DNA from: Dermacentor variabilis
Lineage: Eukaryota; Arthropoda; Arachnida; Ixodida; Ixodidae
Assembly: GCF_050947875.1 (NCBI RefSeq)
Contig: NC_134570.1
Span: forward strand, 100,978,122 to 101,042,121
Reading direction: 5' to 3'
Length of the DNA stretch: 64,000 nt
This document shows, in pieces, positions 10,932 through 21,509 of the stretch; position 1 is the stretch's first letter; each line of letters opens with the position of its first letter. The notes beneath the pieces are model-generated. The model made no database searches, was not told the origin of the DNA, and saw nothing but the letters and a program-made list of their open reading frames with translations. A program made the position numbers and the translations under genes.

Positions 10932-12158
10932 ATGGCAGCTCCGACCACCCCAACCGGTATGGAAGGCACAACGCCGATTCATTGTATGCTACTCAATCCG
11001 CGAACGCCGAATCCCTTCCACGGCGCCATACATGAGGACGTTGAAGATTGGCTGTTGCACTATGAACGTGTTGCCGCGTTCAACAAGTGGGATGACGCAG
11101 ACAAGCTGAAAAATGTCTATTTCAGCCTTAACGATGGCGCACGTGTATGGTACGAGAACCGTGCAGATGCCTTAACTTCATGGGCAGAATTCAAAAGGCG
11201 GATTCTTGAGACATATGCGAGCCCTGATCGCCGAGAGCGAGCTGAGCGTGATCTCCAGTCCCGTATCCAAATGCCGAACGAGAGTGTCGCAATGTACGTC
11301 GAGGACATGACGCGTCTCTTTCGACGAGCCGACCCCAGCATGTCGGAAGAAAAGAAGGTGCGGTACCTGATGCGCGGAGTGAAAGAGCAGCTGTTCGGCG
11401 GTCTCGTGCGCAGTCCTCCCAAGACTGTGTCAGAATTTCTTTCCGAGGCCATCACCATGGAGCAGACTCTTCGCCAGCGGACACCATCATACGAACGTCA
11501 AGTAAACACTGCCTCACCTACGGACTTCTTCGGAGCTCTCGGGGGTCACGTCGATTTCTTTCGAGAGCTCATTCGTTCCGTGATCCGCGAAGAACTCCAG
11601 AAACTGTCGGTACCTTCACAGCCGACGCTCAGCTCCTTGTCCAGCGTTCTCCGTGACGAAGTTCAGCATGCGCTAAAAGAACCACCCTTCAATACAGAAG
11701 CTCGACCGCTAAGACATGACAGCCCACATATGTCATATTCGCAAGCTTTGAGGCAACCTGCTCCACCTCCCTCCCCGCTTCGCGCCGCGCGCCCGGCCAT
11801 GCTAGAGCCCGTCCAAGCTGCCTCGTATTACCAGGACCACCGACAGGCCCCGAGGAAATCAGACGTGTGGCGGGCACCTGATCGCCGTCCCCTTTGCTTT
11901 CACTGTGGCGAAGCTGGGCATGTCTACCGACAGTGCTCCTATCGAGAGCTCGGACTACGCGGATTCTCAGCGAACTCGCCGCGACCTAGGTTCGGCCAGC
12001 GTCCTCCTGAAATTGAAGAATACGTTGCCCAGCAGCGCGGATCTCCATCAGCTCGACACCAGTCACGCTCCCCTTCGCCGCGGCGGTTTTCTCCGACTCG
12101 CCGTACGTATGCAAGCGTGGTGCAGGGTCGGTCGCCCAGCCCACGACAGGAAAACTAA
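10932..12158 (+). CDS. Gag polyprotein of the gypsy element
   Basis: Forms the retrotransposon capsid and binds its RNA. The frame is open from upstream of 10890, but the first in-frame ATG is at 10932 (MAAPTTPTGMEG), giving 408 residues. The N-terminal half has the pattern of gypsy Gag capsids (a WLLHYERVAAFNKW segment and a WAEFKRRI-type segment). Near residue 322 lies a CCHC zinc knuckle, CFHCGEAGHVYRQC, with spacing C-X2-C-X4-H-X4-C. The C-terminus is basic and rich in Ser, Pro and Arg. A short ATG frame at 10808-11035 overlaps the start in another phase and could matter for translation. Gag ends in TAA at 12156-12158, inside the pol frame. Confidence 0.93.
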   Translation: MAAPTTPTGMEGTTPIHCMLLNPRTPNPFHGAIHEDVEDWLLHYERVAAFNKWDDADKLKNVYFSLNDGARVWYENRADALTSWAEFKRRILETYASPDRRERAERDLQSRIQMPNESVAMYVEDMTRLFRRADPSMSEEKKVRYLMRGVKEQLFGGLVRSPPKTVSEFLSEAITMEQTLRQRTPSYERQVNTASPTDFFGALGGHVDFFRELIRSVIREELQKLSVPSQPTLSSLSSVLRDEVQHALKEPPFNTEARPLRHDSPHMSYSQALRQPAPPPSPLRAARPAMLEPVQAASYYQDHRQAPRKSDVWRAPDRRPLCFHCGEAGHVYRQCSYRELGLRGFSANSPRPRFGQRPPEIEEYVAQQRGSPSARHQSRSPSPRRFSPTRRTYASVVQGRSPSPRQEN

Positions 12159-15100
12159 CCACAGCGACCTTTGGGGGCGAGGCCGCTCAGTCTGGACGTG
12201 CTCAAGGACCCCCACTGACGCGTACGCGGACCGACGATACATCGACGACGACAGTACCTGCTGATTCCAGAAAAAGAATTTCCTTGGACATTCCTGTACT
12301 GCTTGACGGTCGTGAATTGACTGCTTTAGTGGACACTGGAGCGGATTATTCTATAATCAGCGAAAAACTGGCCACCCTTCTGAAGAAAGTGACCACGCCT
12401 TGGAATCAAACGCCAGTTCGTACAGCTGGCGGGCACATCGTCACACCACTCGGCATGTGCACGGCACGAATACAGATTCGCGGCTCTACGTTTGTTGCCA
12501 GTTTGAGCATTCTCCCTCAGTGTTCTCGAGACCTAATCATCGGCATGGACTTTCTCAGGGAGCACGGCGCTATAATCAACATTCGACAACGCCTCGTCAG
12601 TTTCTCGACAAAAAGCGCCACAGCGACGACCAAGACCATCCACCCTCGAGCATCTCTTCGTGTCATCGATGACGCTGTCACGTTACCACCGCGTGCAAGT
12701 GTCGTGGTTCAAGTGGCATGTGACAAGCTCATACACGGGGAAGCAGTCGTAGAAAGCAATCGGTCTCTCCTGCTTTCTCATGGTGTTTGCGTAGCAAGAA
12801 GCCTTGTCGATCTCCACGATGGTCACTGTGAGGTTCTTGTCACCAACTTCAGCTACGAACACCGGCACCTTTTCCCCGGTACTGTCATCGCCTACGCCGA
12901 CCCGATCGCCGATGTCACTGAGTGTTTTGTTTCCGAGGCAATCGGCACTGCTGAAGCACCTCTACGCAACGTCGACATTAATCCAACGCTTCCTGAAGAG
13001 AACAGACAACCCCTGCGCGAGCTGTTGCTTGAGTTCCACTCTTGCTTTGCACGGTCGTCGAGGGTACGTCAAACATCGATTACGAAACACCGTATCATCA
13101 CCTATGACGACGTGCCCCCCATACGGCAACAGCCTTATCGTGTTTCCCCGACCGAACGACATGCTATTCAAACGCAGGTGAAGGAAATGCTTCAAGACGG
13201 CGTAATCCAGCCTTCATGCAGTCCCTGGTCATCGCCAGTCGTCCTTGTTAAAAAGAAAGATGGCACGCTTCGATTTTGTGTAGACTACCGGAAGCTAAAC
13301 AACGTCACAAAGAAAGACGTGTACCCGTTGCCTCGTGTCGACGATTCTCTGGACAGGCTGAGGCACGCGAAGTATTTCTCCTCTATCGATCTTAAAAGCG
13401 GCTACTGGCAAATTGAAGTCGATGAGCGTGCCCGCGAGAAAACTGCTTTCGTGACTCCGGACGGCCTTTACGAATTTAGAGTACTCCCTTTCGGGCTCTG
13501 TTCCGCTCCAGCCACATTTCAGCGAATGATGGATACCGTTCTCGCTGACCTCAAATGGAAAAGCTGCCTCGTCTATCTCGATGATGTCGTTGTCTTTTCG
13601 GAAACTTTTGACGAGCACCTTCGACGCCTTCGGCATGTACTCGAAGCCATTCGATCGGCTGACCTTACACTCAAGCCAGAGAAATGCCATTTCGGTTACG
13701 AGGAACTGAAGTTCCTTGGTTACGTCGTAAGCGCGGCAGGTGTTCGGCCTGATCCTGAGAAGACTGCTGCCGTAGCAGCTTTTCCCGCTCCAACCGATAA
13801 GAAAAGTGTGAGACGATTTTTGGGCTTGTGTGCATATTATCGACGCTTCATTGAAAATTTTTCGAAGATTGCAGATCCGCTATTTCGCCTTACGCGTGAC
13901 GACACGCCATTCCTCTGGACTGATGCACAACAGACCGCCTTTGCGGAGCTACAACGTTGCTTGTCTTCTCCTCCCGTGCTCGGTCATTTTGATGAGGATG
14001 CCGACACAGAAGTACGCACTGACGCCAGCAATATCGGTCTCGGAGCTATCCTGGTGCAACGACAAGACGGCACTGAACGAGTTATAGCCTACGCGAGCCG
14101 CACTCTGTCACGCGCAGAGTCCAATTATTCCACCACAGAGGAGTGCCTCGCGGTTATTTGGGCTACCACAAAGTTTAGGCCGTATCTCTACGGGCGGCCA
14201 TTTAAAGTTGTGACCGACCATCACGCTTTGTGCTGGTTGACCAACCTCCGAGACCCTTCTGGACGATTGGCACGTTGGAGTCTGCGACTCCAGGAATTCA
14301 ACATCACCATCGTGTACAAGTCAGGCAGGAAACATGAAGATGCTGACACGTTATCACGGGCACCTATTAAATCTCAGAATCCTGACGAGGAAGACGACAG
14401 CGCCTTTCTGGGAGCCCTCAGCGGGCCGGATCTGCTCGCTAAACAGCGATCGGACGCTGAGATAAGACCCGTCATCGATCACTTAGAAGGCGGCATCGCG
14501 TCCATTCCTCGCCCACTTTCGCGACGGTTGTCGTCATTTTGCCTACGAGGGGGCATCTTATACAAAAGAAACACAGGTGCCGGCGACAAACCACATCTGC
14601 TAGTAGTACCTCAAGCCCTTCGCGACGACATCCTATTAGCCTGCCACGACGAGCCGACATCTGGTCACTTGGGCTACTCAAGGACTCTGGACAGGGTACG
14701 GCAACTGTACTACTGGCCTAGACTGGCTGCTTGCGTCAAACGCTACGTGAAAGGATGCCGTGAATGCCAGCGCCGCAAGTCACCACCCTGCAAGCCTGCA
14801 GGCCTTCTACAACCCATCGACCCTCCGCGTACGCCGTTTGATCAAGTTGGAATGGACCTTCTTGGACCATTTCCCTTGTCTTCCTCCGGCAATAAGTGGA
14901 TCATTGTCGCAACTGACTACTTGACGCGTTACGCTGAGACGAAGGCACTACCACGTGGGACAGCATCTGAAGTTGCCCAGTTTTTTATGCATCACATTGT
15001 GCTTCGGCACGGCGCACCGTCATTCATCATCACTGACCGAGGGCCGGCATTTACGGCGAAGCTTCTGGATGACATCTTCAAGCTGAGCTACACGAGTCAT

Positions 15101-15706
15101 CGAAAGGCCACTGCATACCACCCTCAGACTAACGGCTTGACAGAAAGACTAAACAAAACACTGGCAGACATGCTCGCTATGTACGTGGATGTGCAGCACA
15201 AGACGTGGGACGAAATCCTACCGTACGTAACGTTTGCGTACAACACTGCCACGCAGGAAACTACACGCTTCCCGCCATTCCGCCTCGTTTATGGTCGAGA
15301 TGTCCAAACTATGCTAGACGCCATGATGCCATATGAAGATACCGACCAGCTCGACCAGTTAGCTCCTGACGTCGAGGAGTACATTCAGCGCGCCGAGGAA
15401 GTGCGTCAACTGGCCCGCGTGCACATAAGACAGCAGCAGTGTACCGATGCAATAAGGTACAATCTCCACCATAGACAAGTGACCTATGAGCCTGGTGACC
15501 AAGTTTGGGTTTGGACACCCATTAGACGGCGAGGCCTCAGCGAGAAACTCCTCAGCAAGTACTTCGGACCATACACAGTACTAAGGCGTGTAAGCGACGT
15601 GAACTATGAAGTGATCCCAGATGGAGACCTGCCATCGTCCAAGCGCTGTTTACCACGCGCAGAGACTGTACATGTAGTCCGCCTCAAGCCGTATTTTACA
15701 CGGTGA
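12152..15706 (+). CDS. Pol polyprotein: protease, reverse transcriptase, RNase H, integrase
   Basis: Enzymes for processing, reverse transcription and integration. The frame lies at -1 relative to gag and is open through the gag stop. The long ORF proper reads from 12284, but that codon is TTG, and no ATG appears in this frame until inside the protease (GMDF). Pol is therefore presumably made by -1 frameshifting or by stop-coupled re-initiation. Counting from 12284: protease ALVDTGADYS at about residue 15, reverse transcriptase with YLDD at about 430, RNase H with TDAS at about 576. Integrase has an HHCC zinc domain at about 788-835 (HDEPTSGHLG to CRECQRRK), catalytic D, D and E at MDLLGPF, ITDRGPAF and NGLTERLNKT, and a C-terminal GPY/F-type module (YFGPYTVLRR). 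No chromodomain. No stop or frameshift seen. Confidence 0.96.
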   Translation, partial: KLTTATFGGEAAQSGRAQGPPLTRTRTDDTSTTTVPADSRKRISLDIPVLLDGRELTALVDTGADYSIISEKLATLLKKVTTPWNQTPVRTAGGHIVTPLGMCTARIQIRGSTFVASLSILPQCSRDLIIGMDFLREHGAIINIRQRLVSFSTKSATATTKTIHPRASLRVIDDAVTLPPRASVVVQVACDKLIHGEAVVESNRSLLLSHGVCVARSLVDLHDGHCEVLVTNFSYEHRHLFPGTVIAYADPIADVTECFVSEAIGTAEAPLRNVDINPTLPEENRQPLRELLLEFHSCFARSSRVRQTSITKHRIITYDDVPPIRQQPYRVSPTERHAIQTQVKEMLQDGVIQPSCSPWSSPVVLVKKKDGTLRFCVDYRKLNNVTKKDVYPLPRVDDSLDRLRHAKYFSSIDLKSGYWQIEVDERAREKTAFVTPDGLYEFRVLPFGLCSAPATFQRMMDTVLADLKWKSCLVYLDDVVVFSETFDEHLRRLRHVLEAIRSADLTLKPEKCHFGYEELKFLGYVVSAAGVRPDPEKTAAVAAFPAPTDKKSVRRFLGLCAYYRRFIENFSKIADPLFRLTRDDTPFLWTDAQQTAFAELQRCLSSPPVLGHFDEDADTEVRTDASNIGLGAILVQRQDGTERVIAYASRTLSRAESNYSTTEECLAVIWATTKFRPYLYGRPFKVVTDHHALCWLTNLRDPSGRLARWSLRLQEFNITIVYKSGRKHEDADTLSRAPIKSQNPDEEDDSAFLGALSGPDLLAKQRSDAEIRPVIDHLEGGIASIPRPLSRRLSSFCLRGGILYKRNTGAGDKPHLLVVPQALRDDILLACHDEPTSGHLGYSRTLDRVRQLYYWPRLAACVKRYVKGCRECQRRKSPPCKPAGLLQPIDPPRTPFDQVGMDLLGPFPLSSSGNKWIIVATDYLTRYAETKALPRGTASEVAQFFMHHIVLRHGAPSFIITDRGPAFTAKLLDDIFKLSYTSHRKATAYHPQTNGLTERLNKTLADMLAMYVDVQHKTWDEILPYVTFAYNTATQETTRFPPFRLVYGRDVQTMLDAMMPYEDTDQLDQLAPDVEEYIQRAEEVRQLARVHIRQQQCTDAIRYNLHHRQVTYEPGDQVWVWTPIRRRGLSEKLLSKYFGPYTVLRRVSDVNYEVIPDGDLPSSKRCLPRAETVHVVRLKPYFTR

Positions 15707-15931
15707 AGTGTACTAGTGAAACAACCTTTTTTTTTTTTCGCTGTCCTCGCGTCTTCCTCCAAAGAACTGTGAAGCGTTTTTTTTTTTGTTCCCGACCACA
15801 GAACACATTTTTCCGTGTGCATTTCCGTATGTGTGCTAGTGCGTCCCCCCCCCCCGCACTTTTTTTGTCTTACCTAATTTGTGTAGTTTCCATGTACGTT
15901 TTGTGTTTGAGCATCGAGTCGATGCTCCGTT

Positions 15932-15942
15932 GGGAGGGGGAA
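15932..15942 (+). promoter_or_regulatory. Polypurine tract
   Basis: GGGAGGGGGAA lies three bases before the 3' LTR, the usual place for the plus-strand primer. The GCATCGAGTCGATGCT hairpin just upstream recurs, with one change, before the polypurine tract of the gypsy relic at 45016-45050. Confidence 0.85.
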
Positions 15943-15945
15943 TAA

Positions 15946-16109
15946 TGCCACCTGGTGTTTTGAGCCAGCGCTGCGTGCCCAGCAAAAACGGTGATTGAAG
16001 ACGACGAAGTCAAGGATCTTGCGCCAGCTGGTGAACCGTCCTCCTTGTGTCTGACATTTTCGTGTCTGGCTGCTGATCCTGCTGCTTATTCTTGCCTTAG
16101 CGCGTGACA
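15946..16109 (+). repeat. 3' LTR
   Basis: 164 bp, apparently identical to 10614-10777, same TG...CA ends. Confidence 0.95.
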
Positions 16110-16131
16110 ATATATATATATATATATATAT

Positions 16132-16201
<70 letters not shown>
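16110..16201. repeat. Compound TA / GATA / GA microsatellite
   Basis: About 25 bases of TA, then about 42 bases of GATA repeat, then about 24 bases of GA, directly abutting the 3' LTR. Copies 1 and 3 of the unit both have GAGA here, so the GA part probably predates the insertion. The other parts may have expanded from the target site. Confidence 0.95.
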
Positions 16202-16204
<3 letters not shown>

Positions 16205-18897
16205 ATCTGGAGAGGTTAGCTTCTAGCGAAAGGCTTTTCAGAGCACTCTAAGTGATCAGGTAAAGGATGAACTAAAGGGAGTGGAAAAGAAAAGCAAAAA
16301 GAAGCACACAAACACAAATATACATTTCACGAGCACATAAGAACGTGAAATGTAAAATAAGATACTTAGTTTCATTACACCTCAAACAAATTTTATCACA
16401 TAATGAGCTTTATAATAAAGGAGCTTGATCTTTTCAAAGTAAGTTGTCAGCGACTAGGTTAGATTAGCGCTGGTTGTCAGAAAGAAAGCCCTATTGCGCC
16501 CCTACGACACGACATGGTGACGCGCGCAGCGTGGCGGTGGCTTGTCACTCGATTATCCGATATCCAACAGATCGAAGTATTACGCAACATGCGGGAGGAA
16601 TGTCGCACGACGGAGACAACATTGTAAATAAAAGGTCTGCCGGACGCAGCATTGATTGTCGCCCAAAGTACGGTCGCAATAAAAATAACTTAACGTGAAC
16701 AACGGCAGTGGAACACGCGACGGGCAAATTGATGAAAAGCTTTCGAACCAAATCACGGGTGTTACGTAATTTGATACAATTTTGCTAAGTAGCTACAAAT
16801 ATTAGATGCCTTTTTATTACTCTTGGTTCTTATAATAAACTTTCAATGCCATTTTCTACCTCTCCAAATAAACGTCACCAAAGTCTTGAATTGCTATCGT
16901 GAAATTTACTAAAAGCTCAAATGTAGGCTCTCGATCCTGATGGAGTGCACAAATCCCCAAAGTACATTGCGAAGCAGTGTTTCCTAAGTGTAATTTTGAT
17001 AGCATTGAATTCCGAGTTAAAATTAATAGTCCAATGTGAACATTTGCGTGTAAAAGTTTTATGAGTAGTGGGGCAGCATATTTTTTATGTCATGATTGGA
17101 AGCCCTAGAAGAAATAAATTCAACTGCCGGGCAAAATAAAAGTGGTACATGCTAGATGTGCGCCTACAACTGGCAAGTATTCGAAAAGTGTTTTTTCTTT
17201 CTTAAAACAATAACCATTGACTAAAGCGATCGGAAATGTAGCGTAGAAAAATCTTGAGTAAAAATACGCAATCATTGGTCTTTAGAAAAGAGTGAATATT
17301 CTTGCTATTTCGGCATTTCATCAACATGTATACAAAATCGCTTGGTAAGCCCTTTCTCGAATAGGACGAAATTGCTTGATTTAAGTGGGCTGCGAAGGAC
17401 TACTGGGCGAAACGGGCGTTTAACGCACAATATCAGGTTACTTAAAGTGCTGTGCTATTCTTACAGACCACTGCTAAAAGGCTAATATTTTGTGCTATGA
17501 ACTTTTCTGAACTCCGCTCAGTATCCCGATTACGCTGTGACAGGGGTTAAAGAAGCACTCCTCTTATCTAAGGAGCTGTCCACTCACTGCAACAGGTTCG
17601 CGGTAAGGCGTATTATGTCTCTCGTTCTAGATATAATTAAGTGCCGCCACTTTTCACTAAGGCAGCGGAATGTTTGCCGTCAAAGTTTTGCTGATATTTC
17701 TGGACCTTATCGTCTAGTCCTGGGACAAACTCCGTACGTCAATTCCTGGCAGGAGCCGCCACCAAGGTCCACAAAGAAATCAAGATTGGCTTGCTTCCGC
17801 GCGGGTCTAGGACCTGAAGTCGCGTCAACGCTGCGGGCCGAGAAGTGCCTACGAATGACTCAGCCAAGACCCAGCGGCTTGTATGACATTTCTAAGGCGT
17901 CATTGCTGAGGCAAGGCCCACGGAGAGCCAGTACAGCGAGAAAGCGTTCCTCAGGCTTCCTAAACTGCGAAGTTAATGTCTGAATCCTCTCAGCGCGGAA
18001 AAAAACTTCACAAGGTTGACCTATTGCACTCATCTGTACACTACAGCGTTACGTGATGAAAATGACGTTTGCCAGAACGTCAGGAATCTCTTCTACTTTC
18101 CGGAAACTAAGATTAAGCGTAGATTTGCCCGCAAAAATTGGACTCATTAGCAAGCGCAGTTACCATCGAGGGTCAGCCTGTTTTGAAGATTGCCAAGTTC
18201 CATAGTAATGGTGGCCTAGTAATGAAAGCGTTTCTTCCCACCTTATAAAGCTAAGTATCAACCCACGAAATTTCCAGTCCTGAATAATTGTTTAAACGTG
18301 CATTGTGCGATGCATATTATGCAGTTTTATATATGACGTAAAACGTCATAGGCGTACTAGGATAAATACATACTTTTTTCAGGTTATTTCAGCAACTGCG
18401 CATCTCAAGATCAATTACTTCACTAGACAGAAACACTTTCCCCCATAGCAACACTCTCTTATTCGAGATGACCGGAATCCTGACTACTGGAAGGTAATTT
18501 ACTCACCTCTGTTTATTTAACCATCGAATACTTGGGGGCATTCTGTGCGCTGGGAAAATGAAGAACACGGAGCCGAGCTCAATGTCCGCACGCTGCTGGT
18601 TGACGTAAGCATAATTCGCCTCGGCCAGTGCTACTTCGTGCTCGATGCAGCCTCCGAGTTTCGGTTTTGCGCGCTCTCATAGCCAAAATTTGTATGCCAC
18701 AGCTCCGTGGGTGGTAACTTTTCCCTGATCTCGAAGTTGATAAAGCTTGTGAGGAGTTTTCGCTTGAATTGCCCCATTACGACGCGCCCCCTGAAACAAA
18801 GACATAAATGTTGAATTATTGATTTTTGTTAATTGCCGTCTACTTACTACGTATCACCCGTCAAACCGCGGTCGGCACTGCTGACGCCATGTATCCT
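16201..18897. repeat. Large duplicated unit, copy 3, right part
   Basis: Continues copy 3 after the gypsy element and matches copy 1 from about 1241 to 4403. The open frame 17537-17983 has a counterpart start at 2816 (both begin MTGVKEALLLSK), but the two frames diverge within about 40 residues through indels, so I do not call a gene. Similarity to copy 1 ends near 18897 in the shared GCTGACGCCATGTAT segment. Confidence 0.8.
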
Positions 18898-19534
18898 AAG
18901 GAACCGTCCTTTTATTTTACGATGGGTATGTGTAAACACTGCAGAAAGTCTTTGTAGAAACACGCGGTGTAGCCCTTTTTGCTGAAACGAAGGTAGGGAA
19001 TGTAAGTGGCGTCTCTGTTTCGCGTAAAAAAACTTACATAGCAACCGAAAAATTATTGTCGGCTCACACGCTACTTTAAGGCACACTCACCCGGTAGTAG
19101 AGCAGCGGATTATAATTAATGCATTTGTTGATTTACTAAATGTCATTTGGCTTAGTCATTCTGTACGTGTCACTAGGTATGTGCCCGTTCATGGCCAATC
19201 TTGCGCAATGGGTACTTGCCACTTTGGCACAAGAGATACAGAATCCTTGCAAGTTGCATCTCTCACAACCGTCATCACACTCTTCCCTCTGTAAACAACA
19301 TTTCGGTAAGTGAACTTGCCTTTTTTAAGGCAACATATGGTTTCCTCGGGCAGTATATACAGCTAGGATTCTTCAAAAAGGGACAGAGGGTAAGGCGGGT
19401 GGGTGTGGCAACGACCGAGGGTATGTTAGCGGCGAGGGCGTAGAATTGAAAAAATAAAAGATATGCTATTCAACATTGGTGGATGAATGTAAGGTAGCGC
19501 CGTGTGTCAGCCGGCCATGCGCTTCTTCTGGTAG
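18898..19534. other. Unassigned sequence
   Basis: Nothing recognisable on either strand. Short open frames only. Confidence 0.4.
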
Positions 19535-19931
19535 GGGCCTGGACGCAGGGGGTTTTCTGTTCCGCAGAAGGTCAGTGAGAATGAAAGAAGTGTCAGAGCA
19601 TGGAGCTCGTGCAAAAAAAAAATACTAAAATGGAATAAATGTGTACATTTGATTATTAGTTGTGCGGAAACCAGCAAGGTGGAGAGAAGGAATTAATACA
19701 GGGAAAATGAGACATCCTCCGAATCGTAGAAACTGCGAGGAACGCGTATGAGTTTCTTTTGTATCAACTGCGATGATATGGAGGATATCTCGTTTTCCCT
19801 TTCTTATATATAACTATAATATGAAATAGAGAAATACATAGCTGTCATCTCTCTGAAAGAGAGACAATAGCTCACTGACCTCTAGCGAAGTAGATATCCC
19901 TCCCCCATGCCACCCTTTGTCGTCCAGGCCC
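19535..19931. mobile_element. Small foldback element with nested inverted repeats
   Basis: Two sets of inverted repeats share one centre. Outer: GGGCCTGGACG (19535-19545) against its complement at 19921-19931, and AGGTCAGTGAG (19569-19579) against 19871-19881. Inner: GGGAAAATGAGACATCCTCC (19701-19720) pairs with 19780-19799 with few mismatches. The shape fits a non-autonomous foldback or MITE-type element. No coding capacity, no clear target duplication. Confidence 0.55.
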
Positions 19932-21509
19932 GTTCCACGAAAAACCAGCTAAATATCACTTTACTCAAGCTTCGCGTCATATACATTCAAACAAGTGCGT
20001 TGATTCATCATCGATTTAATTTTTTTGTTTTTATTTGCCACGAGTCGCCAAAGAAATATTCTTTGTGAAAAAATAAATGATCTCAGAATCTAGAAACGCT
20101 ATATAATGAAAAACTTGAATAGATATGAGTGTCCCAAAAGCAATGAAGCAACATTAAAGCTGCAGTCGTCGTCTAAATATGTGACTATCGGAGATGAGCT
20201 GCGTGCGTGTGTGCGTGTGTGTTAACTTGTTTGTGAATATATGCATGAAATATGAACGATTTCTTTACCAGGTTAGTAAAGGTTCTCTAGATGAACAAAG
20301 TTTTGTACTAGCCAACAGTTCATTAAAAATACTTGCCGGCCAATTTCACTTGCAAAGCTGTAACTCAATCTAGAGTATTAAGAAACTCACGGAATAACCT
20401 TTTTGGAACGAACTGTTGATATCGCTGAAACAGGAAGACAGCATGCATTTCAGTAAGAAAATCTTTTAGAAAAATCTTGACATGGTTTTTAAGCAACATT
20501 TGTCGCTACACATCGATTGGTCTCACTGTAGGATCAAAGAAACGTTATTCTTTACGCTGTCATATGTTTGCCCGACAATTTCCGACGAGTGCATATCACA
20601 TTGACGGCGAATAAACACGTACACATGGGAAGGGAACACAAACCGGGCAGTTGCCTAGACTATGGGGCGCTCAGGAACAGCCGGCGCTTTTACCATGACT
20701 GTCAGTTGCCGGAAGCTGTTACGTGCCTTTTCGTCGGTTCGCCCCACTCACACGCCGCGAAAGGTTTTCTCTCTGCCACTAAAGAGGCTGGAAGTGGTCT
20801 GCCCCAGCAGTAAACGAAATTCTGGATCGCCTCCTGAATACCTGTCAGGATCTTCAGGAGGCCCCCATTCGCCGCCTTCGCGGCCTTGGCTATAGGGCTA
20901 AATAAAGTCCAAACGTAGCCTGTGCGCGCCTACACGTTACGTCACGTAGGTGAAACCTACATCTGTTTGTTTAATTTATGCATTAAGGCATAGTGGCACC
21001 AACAAAAATAAAAAAAGACCAAAGAGCTATCATTGATTTTGTAAGCCAGGTCCTGCCCTAGGAGTAATTGTGAAGAACCAATGAACTTTTCCATGCAGTA
21101 CATTCGCCGTCTTGTGGAATGCAAACAGAGCCATAGGGAACGAGACGCGGCGTCCCTGTGTTCGTTTCCAGCTTAGCTACATGGTAATTATGTTGTTGCG
21201 TTGTGCCCTGGGGGTACGAAAAATCAGCGGCGTGTCCGTACGTTTGTCACTCTGCTCCGACGGAGAAATGAAGGGTGCTTGAGTTGGGAAGCCCAGACAA
21301 GGCGGCCCATGGTCACGGTTTTATTGATAGAGCAAACTGCGCTTAAAACAGCCGATTGCGTGAAAGTGACTTCCTCGCACCGTGTAAATTGCTTGTGATG
21401 AAGTTGTTTAATAGGTTTGGCCTTGTCATACGTTAACGTAGCATACATGCTTAGCCTTCAGTACGCGTTCTACGCAGTCGGCATGTAGAATTCATTGTTC
21501 ATTGTGATA
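19932..21509. other. Unassigned sequence
   Basis: AT-rich with a more GC-rich block at 20550-20900. That block has two overlapping short open frames (20568-20813 and 20662-20895) without any motif I recognise. No repeat identified. Confidence 0.35.

Larger units (their letters stand above)
10614..16109 (+). mobile_element. Intact Ty3/gypsy LTR retrotransposon, 5.5 kb
   Basis: A complete element in the order LTR (164 bp), primer-binding site, gag, pol (protease, reverse transcriptase, RNase H, integrase), polypurine tract, LTR. The two LTRs appear identical by eye over their whole length, so the insertion is recent. No env-like third ORF is present. It sits in unit copy 3, next to a GAGA/TATA-rich stretch, and ATAT flanks both ends (10610-10613 and 16110-16113), although the right copy merges into a TA microsatellite. 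The paralogous empty site in copy 1 is at about 1224-1247, where a GAGAGAGA run passes straight into TGACATCTGGAGAG. Confidence 0.97.
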
